A stretch of 35,394 nt of DNA from Candidatus Nezhaarchaeales archaeon (GTDB taxonomy: Archaea; Thermoproteota; Methanomethylicia; Nezhaarchaeales; JAWCJE01). Location of the stretch: the NCBI GenBank assembly GCA_038853715.1, contig JAWCJE010000014.1, forward strand, positions 4,805 to 40,198. Direction: 5' to 3'. The notes under the pieces were generated by a model. That model was not told the origin of the DNA and searched no databases. It saw only the letters and a program-made list of their open reading frames with translations. Positions 16,775 to 23,714 of the stretch are shown one piece after another (the first letter of the stretch is position 1; every line of letters begins with the position of its first letter). Both the position numbers and the translations under genes were made by a program.

Positions 16775-17128
16775 TTAAGGTGTCTGTGCTAATGTTAAGC
16801 CTAAGGTTGTTAGTTTTTTGAAGTGTTCGTCTTTTGTTTTTAAAGGTAGGTTGTGGGCTATCGCTATTGCGGCTATGAGGAGGTCGGCGTCAGGTATTAG
16901 TTTGCCCTCTTCCCTAAGTTTGCTGTAGAGGGCGCAATAAGCCTCTATGGTCTTGTTGTCTACGCTTAATAGGGTGAAGCTTTCCTCGAGGAGTCGCTTA
17001 ACCTTAGGCCTTTTTTCAGCCCCTATCCCCCTCAATATTTCCATAAGCGTTATGGGCGAGATCGCCCCAGCCTCGTATTCCTTCTTCCTCAGCATTTCAA
17101 TTACTACGTTCGTGTCTAAGAGCTTCAT
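16775..17128 (-). CDS. vapC: VapC-type PIN-domain toxin
   Basis: A 117-residue PIN-domain ribonuclease, the toxin half of a type II toxin-antitoxin pair. The acidic site is complete: D5 in LLDTNV, E30 in ITLMEIL, D82 in PDADLLIAA and D100 in KTKDEHF. The start overlaps the antitoxin stop by 4 bases (ATGA), the usual coupling. VapC toxins cut tRNA or rRNA; the target here is unknown. It sits in a stretch of decayed genes, so it may be the surviving part of an exchanged region. Confidence 0.93.
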   Translation of the reverse strand: MKLLDTNVVIEMLRKKEYEAGAISPITLMEILRGIGAEKRPKVKRLLEESFTLLSVDNKTIEAYCALYSKLREEGKLIPDADLLIAAIAIAHNLPLKTKDEHFKKLTTLGLTLAQTP

Positions 17129-17358
17129 CTGAAAGTGAACCTCTCCCTAAACTCCCTGCTGGACTCCGCTATGGCTTTAAGATCGTCTTCGCTAAGGGTT
17201 TTGATTAACTCCTCAAAAGCCCTCATACCCCTTAACCTCTGCACCTCGGTGTACAGCCTTAAAATGAACACGCCCCACTCCATATCACCCTTAGCCTTCT
17301 CCAAAACCTTTTTGACCTCGACGGGAACGGATATCGTTGCGTACTTCGTCACCACCAT
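17125..17358 (-). CDS. vapB: VapB-type antitoxin
   Basis: Antitoxin paired with the downstream PIN toxin. With ATG 17358 it has 77 residues starting MVVTKYATISVPVEVKKVLE, typical of archaeal VapB N-terminal DNA-binding segments, followed by an acidic helical tail (EELIKTLSEDDLKAIAESS) that should wrap the toxin. An ATG at 17382 adds eight residues, but the TATA box at 17387-17393 predicts transcription from about 17364, which favours 17358. The last codons overlap vapC by 4 bases. Confidence 0.88.
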   Translation of the reverse strand: MVVTKYATISVPVEVKKVLEKAKGDMEWGVFILRLYTEVQRLRGMRAFEELIKTLSEDDLKAIAESSREFRERFTFR

Positions 17359-17367
17359 CACCGTATA

Positions 17368-17385
17368 ACTATGTAATTGCATAGT
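17368..17385 (-). promoter_or_regulatory. vapBC operator between TATA box and start
   Basis: ACTATG-TAATTG-CATAGT is an inverted repeat with 6-bp arms. It lies directly between the minus-strand TATA box (GGTATAAATC, core 17387-17393) and the vapB start, over the predicted transcription start. This is where VapB-VapC would bind to repress their own operon; binding is inferred. Confidence 0.5.
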
Positions 17386-17713
17386 GATTTATACCTTTCC
17401 ATCGTGACCCCGCCCCCTTTAGCGGAGGCGGGCCTCGTAAAGAAGTAGGGCGAAAAGCTACAATCAGGTCGAAAACCGCCTCCTTACCTCTCCTAGCCCC
17501 GTGAAGGTATGCGTAGCTTACCCTCCTAAGGGGGTCCTGCCACTTTATTACCATTGAGGCGCTGAAGCCAAGCCGTTGAGTAACGGGAGGCTTAAGGTAA
17601 GCATCGCTAATAACCCTTCTTACCGCCCTAAGTCACCCTTTCAAACGCTGGAAGGACCGGTAAAATACACGCTCCCCGCCATTAAACAGGGGACTAGAAC
17701 GCGTTTACCTCCA

Positions 17714-18025
17714 CTATCCTTGAAGCTCACTAATCAAGGTTGGCCCCTTCACATCCTGTGCACTTATCGTTGCTAAGGCCCCCTCGCCCACCCCTATCGT
17801 TTCCCCCGCTCTATAAACTCGTCTTCGTACGTGCTTAATACTTTCTTCGAGCTCTCTATCGACGTGTTAAGCCCTTCACGCCAGCCTCCAAATATAGAGC
17901 TTACCTCAAAATCGGACTAAAATAGATTTTACCTCATCGTTAAAGGGTATCTTTCCGGCGTGCGCCTTCCTCTTGTAGGTAAAGGTCCCCGCGTTTTTAA
18001 CAAAGAGTCCGTTGCAAAACCCCAT
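17714..18025 (-). pseudogene. decayed gene of about 105 codons, unknown family
   Basis: Three minus-strand frames continue each other. Frame one (18025-17906) starts at an ATG and includes NGLFVKNAGTFTYKRKAHAG. Frame two (17916-17794) includes SSIFGGWREGLNTSIESSKK then VLSTYEDEFIERG. Frame three (17791-17714) reads GEGALATISAQDVKGPTLIS and ends ELQG. Two frameshifts are needed. The text is strongly protein-like. No family is recognised. Its promoter and first codons are duplicated, inverted, at 18111-18190. The remainder of 17383-18245 has only short frames that I consider spurious. Confidence 0.45.
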
Positions 18026-18069
18026 TACTTAAGTCGACTAGTTAAAGCGTTTACTAAGAGTTTTGCAAC
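17998..18069 (-). repeat. promoter/start module, copy 1 (of the 17714-18025 remnant)
   Basis: The region before and over the first codons of the decayed minus-strand gene. 10-bp arms GTTGCAAAAC (18011-18020) and GTTTTGCAAC (18060-18069) face each other across 39 bases that contain a TATA-like CTTTAACTAG and the ATG. It matches copy 2 at 18111-18190 in inverted orientation. Confidence 0.6.
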
Positions 18070-18110
18070 GACTTCAAAGTAAACCTCCCTAGGACGTTTT
18101 TAATGAACTT

Positions 18111-18190
18111 ATTGCGAAAACTCTAAGCGGGCGATTAACTGGGCAACTTAAGCGATGGATTTTCGCAACGAGCTCGATGTTAACTCGTAA
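18111..18190 (+). repeat. promoter/start module, copy 2, truncated gene start
   Basis: A diverged inverted copy of 17998-18069. Arms TTGCGAAAA (18112-18120) and TTTTCGCAA (18160-18168) keep the pairing seen in copy 1 although the sequence changed. The matching ATG at 18155 reads MDFRNELDVNS and then stops at TAA, against MGFCNGLFVKN in copy 1. So copy 2 is the head of a paralogous gene whose body is gone. It lies 55-135 bases before the helicase gene. Confidence 0.6.
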
Positions 18191-18245
18191 AGCTTTAAGT
18201 CGATGCGTTTAAATGGGGCTTAGCCTTTGATTAGGATGATGTAGC

Positions 18246-20246
18246 GTGGATAAAGCTGCGCTTGAAGAGAGGGTTAAGGCTTTCTTTCCCTATCCCGGGT
18301 TTAGGCCTCATCAGCTCGAGCTAATATCGTTCGCTTACCGCGTTTTTAAGAGCGGGAGGATAGGGCTTGTTTCCTCGCCCTGCGGAACGGGCAAGTCGAT
18401 ATCCGTGTTAACCGCCTACTTAATGGCTAGGAGCGAGGGATACGCAGGTAGGCTTTTAGCGCTTACGAGGACTAAAAACCAGCTTGAAATATACTGCCGC
18501 GAGATTAAGAGGGTTAAGGAGTATAGCGGGTTGAGTATTACTGCCGCCATGTTTAAGAGTAAGCGGGAGATGTGTCCAAGGGTTAAACTCGACGCGAAGC
18601 TTAAAGACGTAAGCTACCACGACTTCTTAAGGTATTGTAGAGGGTTGAAGAGCGGAGCTTATAGGGCTTCCTGCCAATTCTACGAGAATACGCTACTTAA
18701 CGGTTGGAAACCTACCGGTAGGGCTAGAGCGGTAGTCGACCTTATAGTAAGGAGGGGCCCATTAATGCCGAACGAGGTGTATTCGCTATGCGAAAGCTAC
18801 GGTCTATGCCCATACGAGGTTACTAAGCTTCTATCAAGCCGAGCCGACCTAATAGTCGGTAGCTATAATTATGCGTTGCTAACGCCCATTAGATCGTCGA
18901 TAATGGCTAAAGCTAGGCTTAAACCATTAATAGTGGACGCCGTATTCGATGAAGCGCACTCACTACCTAGATACGCTATCGATATACTCTCCGATGAGCT
19001 ATCCACGAGGAGTATGCGTATGGCTGAGGATGAAGCTAGAAACTACGGGGTTAAAGGATTCGAAGTCCTAAGGCTATTAGCTAGGAAGGTGGTAGGGGAG
19101 GGTAGGAAGGCTTTAAGCAGGGTGAAGCTTGACGAGGAAGCCTTAATCAGTAGGGATAAGCTGACCTCATGGATTATAAGGAAGGCTAAGCTAAAGGACC
19201 TCGACGACCTATTAGAACAACTCTCCTTCCTAGAGGATGAAGGTGAAAGAATACGTCACGTTAAGGTTGAAGAGGGTAAAGCGCCTACCTCCTACCTAGC
19301 TAGATGTGCATCCTTCCTAACCGATTGGATTAGGGCTACACCGCCAGCCTACGTTCACTACGTGAAAGCGGTGGAAGGCGTTAACGGTGAAACCTATTGG
19401 AAGCTAGGGTTAAAGTGTTTAGATTCCTCCTCGGCTACATCAATAGTTAATAGGTTTAGGTCAGCCATATTAATGTCCGGGACCCTTTGGGGCTTTGACT
19501 ACTACGTAGAGGTTTTAGGCTTGGATAAGGCTAGGGTATCCTCCCTAAGCCTACCCTACCCTTTCCCGCGTGAGAATAGGCTCATCCTCGTAGATTTATC
19601 CTCGACAAGTAAGTACGAGAAGCGCTGCGATGAACTATGGGCTAAGATTGCTTCAAGGCTTACCGAGCTCCTTAAAGCCATAGGGGGTAGGGTTGCCGTT
19701 TACACACCCTCCTACGAGGTTTTAAAGGCTATACTCGGAAGGCTTAAGGTCGATAGGCCGGCCATCGTTGAAGAGGAGCATACTAGGATCGATGAGGTGA
19801 TCGAGAAGGTTAAAGCCTTCAACGAATGCGTAGTGTTCGGCGTAGCCGGCGGGAAGCTTAGTGAAGGAGTCGATATAACCGATGATAAGGGTAGGGGGCT
19901 ACTATCCGCCGTAGTGATCGTAGGATTGCCTTACCCTAAGAAGACGGAGGTTCATGAAGCCCTCATCAACTACTACAAGGATAGGTTCGGGGCTAGGGCT
20001 GTGGAGTACGCTAATGAAGCCCCTTGCATTAATACCTTAGCTCAAACGGCCGGCAGGCTGATTAGGGGGCCTGAGGATAAGGGCTTCATCGTGTTAATGG
20101 ATTATCGAGCGGCTAAACCTAGGTTTAAGGAGAAGCTACCAAGCGATTGGAGGGAGGATTTACGCTGTCATAGAAGCGTTGAGAAACTAGTGGTTGAAGT
20201 ACAGCAGGCTTACTTAAAGTGGGATAAAAAGGGTAGGGTTAACTAG
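18246..20246 (+). CDS. XPD/Rad3-family Fe-S DNA helicase
   Basis: Superfamily 2, 5'-to-3' DNA helicase of the XPD/DinG/Rad3 type, 666 residues. Walker A is SSPCGTGKS at 43-51 (K50); the DEAH box lies in AVFDEAHSLP near 234-243. Between them, C110, C131, C143 and C188 (in GLCPYE) are the probable ligands of the [4Fe-4S] cluster that marks the family. Later motifs include LMSGTLWGF, EGVDITDD and QTAGRLIRGPED. GTG 18246 follows a TATA-like GTTTAAAT near 18206. It is about 100 residues longer than the crystallised archaeal XPDs. A repair role is likely; XPB and Bax1 lie 6.5 kb downstream. Confidence 0.92.
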   Translation: MDKAALEERVKAFFPYPGFRPHQLELISFAYRVFKSGRIGLVSSPCGTGKSISVLTAYLMARSEGYAGRLLALTRTKNQLEIYCREIKRVKEYSGLSITAAMFKSKREMCPRVKLDAKLKDVSYHDFLRYCRGLKSGAYRASCQFYENTLLNGWKPTGRARAVVDLIVRRGPLMPNEVYSLCESYGLCPYEVTKLLSSRADLIVGSYNYALLTPIRSSIMAKARLKPLIVDAVFDEAHSLPRYAIDILSDELSTRSMRMAEDEARNYGVKGFEVLRLLARKVVGEGRKALSRVKLDEEALISRDKLTSWIIRKAKLKDLDDLLEQLSFLEDEGERIRHVKVEEGKAPTSYLARCASFLTDWIRATPPAYVHYVKAVEGVNGETYWKLGLKCLDSSSATSIVNRFRSAILMSGTLWGFDYYVEVLGLDKARVSSLSLPYPFPRENRLILVDLSSTSKYEKRCDELWAKIASRLTELLKAIGGRVAVYTPSYEVLKAILGRLKVDRPAIVEEEHTRIDEVIEKVKAFNECVVFGVAGGKLSEGVDITDDKGRGLLSAVVIVGLPYPKKTEVHEALINYYKDRFGARAVEYANEAPCINTLAQTAGRLIRGPEDKGFIVLMDYRAAKPRFKEKLPSDWREDLRCHRSVEKLVVEVQQAYLKWDKKGRVN

Positions 20247-21128
20247 CTACTTCCTATACTCGTAGAAGCCGCGACCCGTTTTCCTACCGAGCCAGCCGGC
20301 GCGTACCATCTGCTTAAGTATTGTCGGAGGCGCGTACTTAGCGTCTAAGGTCTCCCTATACATCGACTCTAGGACGTTTAACGTGGTATCATGGCCTATT
20401 AGGTCTAAAAGCTCCAAGGGCCCCATGGGGAAGCCGTAGCCAAGCTTCATAGCGGTATCTATATCCTCCTTCGAGGCTATACCCTGTTCGTAGACGCGCA
20501 TAGCCTCAACTAGGTATGGAAGCGCTATCCTATTGGCTATGAAGCCGGGTACATCCTTACAAACCACCGGGGTTTTACCGATCCTAACAGCTAACTCCTT
20601 AACGGTATTAACCGTTTCCTGCGAAGTACCAAGCCCCACTACTATTTCTACAAGCCTCATAGCCGGTACGGGGTTAAAGAAATGCATTCCAACCACCTTA
20701 TCAGGCCTTTTAGTAGCGCCGCCTATGGCGGTTATACTCAACGTTGAAGTATTACTAGCTAGAATGGCGCGTGGAGGGCATAGTTCATCGAGCTCCTTAA
20801 ATAGCTGCCTTTTAACGTCGAGATCCTCTATTATCGCCTCAATAACCAAGTCCGCCCCCTTAACCGCTTCGCGTAGATCGGTATACGTCCTTATCCTCGA
20901 AAACGCAGCCTCGGCCTGTTCCTTCGTTAATTTACCCTTCTCCACGGCCTTCATAAGTCCGAAGGGCCCCGACTTAATAACCTCCAAGCCTCGCTTCAGC
21001 GTTTCCTCCTTTAAATCCCGAACAGACACTTCATAGCCATACTGCGCGAACACCTGCGCTATACCTGTCCCCATGACGCCGAAGCCTATAACGCATACCT
21101 TCCTAACTTCGTCCGCCCTTAACGCCAA
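20247..21128 (-). CDS. 3-hydroxyacyl-CoA dehydrogenase (3-hydroxybutyryl-CoA type)
   Basis: NAD-dependent oxidation of a 3-hydroxyacyl-CoA to the 3-oxoacyl-CoA, or the reverse. The 293-residue single-function length fits 3-hydroxybutyryl-CoA dehydrogenases. It has VIGFGVMGTGIAQVF near 13-27 for NAD, ASNTSTLSI near 124-132, the catalytic histidine in MHFFNPVPAM near 148-157, and the C-terminal family part GFPMGPLELLDLIGHD. The TTG start at 21128 is behind GGTGTGGAG and a strong TATA box. It is convergent and abutting with the helicase gene. It could serve the reductase at 22558-26736 as a downstream beta-oxidation step; that link is inference. Confidence 0.93.
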   Translation of the reverse strand: MALRADEVRKVCVIGFGVMGTGIAQVFAQYGYEVSVRDLKEETLKRGLEVIKSGPFGLMKAVEKGKLTKEQAEAAFSRIRTYTDLREAVKGADLVIEAIIEDLDVKRQLFKELDELCPPRAILASNTSTLSITAIGGATKRPDKVVGMHFFNPVPAMRLVEIVVGLGTSQETVNTVKELAVRIGKTPVVCKDVPGFIANRIALPYLVEAMRVYEQGIASKEDIDTAMKLGYGFPMGPLELLDLIGHDTTLNVLESMYRETLDAKYAPPTILKQMVRAGWLGRKTGRGFYEYRK

Positions 21129-21158
21129 TACTCCACACCAAGGGGGAAGGTAAACCCC

Positions 21159-21167
21159 TATTTATAA
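21159..21167 (-). promoter_or_regulatory. TATA box for the 3-hydroxyacyl-CoA dehydrogenase gene
   Basis: On the minus strand AAAGCTTATAAATAGG gives a textbook archaeal BRE/TATA. It predicts transcription from near 21137, a leader of about 9 bases before the TTG at 21128. Confidence 0.6.
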
Positions 21168-21450
21168 GCTTTAAGCAGTCTTAAGGTGCTACAGGCATCC
21201 ATAGTTTTTACGCCTATAGGGAGATGTAACCTTTAAAGGCGTCTAGTTTTATCGAAGCGAACCGGGTAAGGAGGATTTAAGGGCTCCACGCGGCCACGAT
21301 AAACATCGATTCAATCCAGTAGCCTAAAGTAATATTGTAAGCGTTAACGAGCACCGCCTAAACCCATGGTTCAAAGCCAACCCATCTCCTCGGCGGTATT
21401 CCACATCCTTGAAACGCAGCGTACCGCCGCATCCCTTAACAACCTTTACC

Positions 21451-21470
21451 ACTCCCATTCTAATGGGAGT
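21451..21470 (+). promoter_or_regulatory. perfect hairpin over the ribosome site of the 21478 gene
   Basis: ACTCCCATT-CT-AATGGGAGT has 9-bp perfect arms and a 2-base centre. The right arm contains GGGAG, the likely ribosome-binding sequence for the GTG at 21478. It could be a repressor operator, or an RNA hairpin that hides the ribosome site. The rest of the 349-base gap 21129-21477 holds only the minus-strand promoter at 21159. Confidence 0.45.
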
Positions 21471-21477
21471 GGTAGGC

Positions 21478-22179
21478 GTGGATAAACGCTTAACCCTACT
21501 AGCGACGACGGCAACGATCCTAACAATACTACTAGTATATTCGGTTTGCGTAGCGAAAGCCAACGAAGAGGGGGATCACGTTTTCAGGTTAACAGGTAAC
21601 GCCGCCAAGCCCCTTAAAGGGAACCCTATAGAGGGGTTTAAACACCTTAAGAAGACTACGGTTAACCTTGTTAAGCCGCCTAACGCTAGCGGGGAGAAAC
21701 GAGTCATACCGCCGTCATGCTTCGGCCTCGCATGGCTAACAGCCAATGGTACGGCGGTTAAGCTAGATGGAAAGGAGGAGGCGAAGGCAGGCGTTGAGGC
21801 GTTCGGCACCTACTTTGGCCTCGGTAGAGGCGTAAGGCACGTAACCGTGGACTACGTACTCGTAAACGTTAACGGCGAGACCTACGTATTCGACATCGGT
21901 AAGGCCTACATAGGTAGAAGGATACTACTCTTAACAGCTACGGAGAGGACAATGGATGGAAGGCAGGTAAGCTTATGGAAACTAGTCTTAACGGCTACGC
22001 TTAAAGCTGAGAAGTGGCCACCAGCCGAAGAAGCGTTCGACATCCCGATTAAATGTAAAGGGATACTAATAGTCATGGGGCCGTGGGGAAAGGCCGTATG
22101 GAGGCTAAACCTAGAGGGAACACTAAAGCTGGAACAGGGGGACTTCGAACAAATAATACAGCCATTACCGAAGCCGTAA
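21478..22179 (+). CDS. exported or membrane-anchored hypothetical protein
   Basis: A protein of 233 residues from GTG 21478. One hydrophobic segment near residues 5-26 (TLLATTATILTILLVYSVCV) acts as signal or anchor, followed by an extracytoplasmic domain of about 205 residues rich in beta-prone text (VTVDYVLVNVNGETYVFDIG). There is no lipobox. The longer frame from 21409 adds 23 residues with no hydrophobic logic and is rejected; GGGAG at 21465 supports 21478. No family is recognised. It lies alone between the dehydrogenase promoter and the reductase operon, with a palindrome at its ribosome site. Confidence 0.65.
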   Translation: MDKRLTLLATTATILTILLVYSVCVAKANEEGDHVFRLTGNAAKPLKGNPIEGFKHLKKTTVNLVKPPNASGEKRVIPPSCFGLAWLTANGTAVKLDGKEEAKAGVEAFGTYFGLGRGVRHVTVDYVLVNVNGETYVFDIGKAYIGRRILLLTATERTMDGRQVSLWKLVLTATLKAEKWPPAEEAFDIPIKCKGILIVMGPWGKAVWRLNLEGTLKLEQGDFEQIIQPLPKP

Positions 22180-22463
22180 TAGGCTAGCCGGCCAATCAGT
22201 AAACCTCCTTCCCTTTTTCCCCTTAGAGGCGTATTAGCAGCCGTTCTCGTTCTCTACGGCTTAAGTCGGGAGGATTTTTCGGTTCATCGAGGCTAAGCCT
22301 TCCATCATACCTAGCTCCGGGCTATGTCGAGACTAAAGCATATGTTCCACTTAGTCCTTAGGTAGGACTTATAGCTCAATCCTCGCCTACTGGAACCCCT
22401 CGGCTTAGAGCCTTATTCCAGCCTTTAGACGTCTAAGCCATATACAAGTAACTCGTTTAAACC
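22180..22463. other. non-coding gap before the reductase operon
   Basis: About 285 bases with no protein-like frame longer than a few codons and no tRNA-like fold seen. It contains several short direct and inverted motifs (for example CGTTCTCGTTCTC near 22240), none convincing. It serves as the upstream region of the operon that begins at 22558. Confidence 0.4.
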
Positions 22464-22470
22464 ATATATA
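22464..22470 (+). promoter_or_regulatory. TATA box of the four-gene reductase operon
   Basis: ACCATATATAGATC carries ATATATA. Transcription would begin near 22494 and leave a leader of about 64 bases with AAGGAGG at 22539-22545 before GTG 22558. The long leader is unusual among the near-leaderless genes here. Confidence 0.45.
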
Positions 22471-22557
22471 GATCCCCTAGAAATTTGTTAGAAAAGCTTT
22501 AACTAATTTAGACTAGGCTCGTATTCTCCTAGAAGTTTAAGGAGGCTTGTCCTACAG

Positions 22558-23700
22558 GTGGAAGCTGAAGCCATACTTCAACGGTTTAAGGAATGGGTCG
22601 ATAAACGCCACGAGTACGCTAAGGCTTGGAAGGAGCGAACCGGCGGTAAGGTTGTAGGCTACTTCTGCACCTACGTACCCGAGGAAATACTATACGCAGC
22701 CGGAGTTCTACCGGTTAGAGTTCTAGGTAGCCATGAGCCTCCCACCATGACCGAGCCCTACATATTCGCCATGTACTGCCCCTTCTGCCGAGATTGTCTT
22801 CAGCAGGGTTTAAAGGGGAGGTTTAACTACCTAGACGGCATCGTTGAAGGCCAGTCCTGCCTACACTTAAGGCAGGCCTTCATGGCTTGGAGGCTCTACA
22901 TACCCACCGAGTACGCCTATTGGATATACGTACCACACGGCGTTCAAACGCCTAGAGCTATACCCTACCTAGCTAAGGAGTACGCTAAGTTTAAGGAGTC
23001 CCTCGAGAAGTGGCTAGGTAAACGTATAACCAATGAGGATCTTGATAGGGGGATAAGGATCCTTAATAGGAATAGGCAACTCCTACGAAAAGTATACGAG
23101 TATAGGAAGCTTGATAGGCCGAAGATAACCGGCCTCGAAGCGATGGAGATAGCTTTATCCAGCCAAATGACCGATAAAGAGGAGCATTCACAGCTATTAG
23201 AAAAACTTTTAGAAGCCTTACCCAATAGGGAGATGGATCGAGACCCCGGCGTTAGGCTAATGATAATAGGTAGCGAAGACGATGATCGCGAGTTCATAAG
23301 TAACGTGGAAAGCCTCGGCGCCACCTTCGTTATCGAGGAGCATTGTACCGGTACTAGGTACTTCTGGAACGACGTAGTACCTCAAGAGGATAGGCTCATG
23401 GCTATAGCTGAACGCTACGTTAAAAGGGTCCCGTGCCCAAGTAAGGATTGGCCCGAGCTCACGAGGATAAAGCACGCCGTTAACCTAGCTAAGGAGTATA
23501 AGGCTCAAGGGGCTATCGTAATGCAGATGAAGTTCTGCGACCCCCACGGTATTGAGATACCGCCCTTAAGGGAGTCCCTTGAAGAAGCGGGCGTTAAAAC
23601 CTATCCGCTCGAGTTCGACGTAACCGTACCGTGGGGCCAGTTTAGAACTAGGGTTGAGGCCTTCATGGAGACCTTAACGGGCCTCGAGGAGCTATTCTAA
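22558..23700 (+). CDS. benzoyl-CoA reductase/2-hydroxyacyl-CoA dehydratase-type subunit, BcrC/BzdN-like
   Basis: Smaller catalytic subunit of an ATP-driven, low-potential CoA-thioester reductase or dehydratase (HgdB/BcrC family). The 380-residue length fits BcrC/BzdN. Candidate Fe-S ligands are C37 in YFCTYVPEE, the cluster C74-P-F-C77-R-D-C80, and C101 in EGQSCLH; the Y-x-P-E-E-I-L-Y-A-A-G segment is a family hallmark. The GTG start is 12 bases after GGAGG. It is the first of four plus-strand genes; the gaps are small and each next gene has its own GGAGGTG ribosome site. Its substrate cannot be told from sequence: benzoyl-CoA, another aromatic thioester or a 2-hydroxyacyl-CoA are all possible. 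Confidence 0.88.
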   Translation: MEAEAILQRFKEWVDKRHEYAKAWKERTGGKVVGYFCTYVPEEILYAAGVLPVRVLGSHEPPTMTEPYIFAMYCPFCRDCLQQGLKGRFNYLDGIVEGQSCLHLRQAFMAWRLYIPTEYAYWIYVPHGVQTPRAIPYLAKEYAKFKESLEKWLGKRITNEDLDRGIRILNRNRQLLRKVYEYRKLDRPKITGLEAMEIALSSQMTDKEEHSQLLEKLLEALPNREMDRDPGVRLMIIGSEDDDREFISNVESLGATFVIEEHCTGTRYFWNDVVPQEDRLMAIAERYVKRVPCPSKDWPELTRIKHAVNLAKEYKAQGAIVMQMKFCDPHGIEIPPLRESLEEAGVKTYPLEFDVTVPWGQFRTRVEAFMETLTGLEELF

Positions 23701-23714
23701 GGAGGTGAAGACAT

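Noticed and set aside
17409-17432. CCCGCC/GGCGGG hairpin upstream of vapB
   Set aside because: Six-base arms with a 12-base loop in a locally GC-rich stretch; no support for a function.
17369-17554. Minus-strand 61-codon frame upstream of vapB
   Set aside because: It runs across the vapB TATA box and operator, is rich in Arg/Pro/Gly of GC-rich noise type, and has no partner. Only its first 30 codons look at all protein-like.
17576-17776. Plus-strand 66-codon frame
   Set aside because: Low-complexity text with no start signal; the opposite strand carries the better supported relic.
21409-21477. 23-residue extension of the exported protein
   Set aside because: It crosses a perfect hairpin that includes the likely ribosome site and has no signal-peptide logic; GTG 21478 gives a short basic start directly before the hydrophobic segment.
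22270-22300. GGTTCATCGAGG as a possible tRNA T-arm
   Set aside because: No acceptor, D or anticodon arms can be placed around it.
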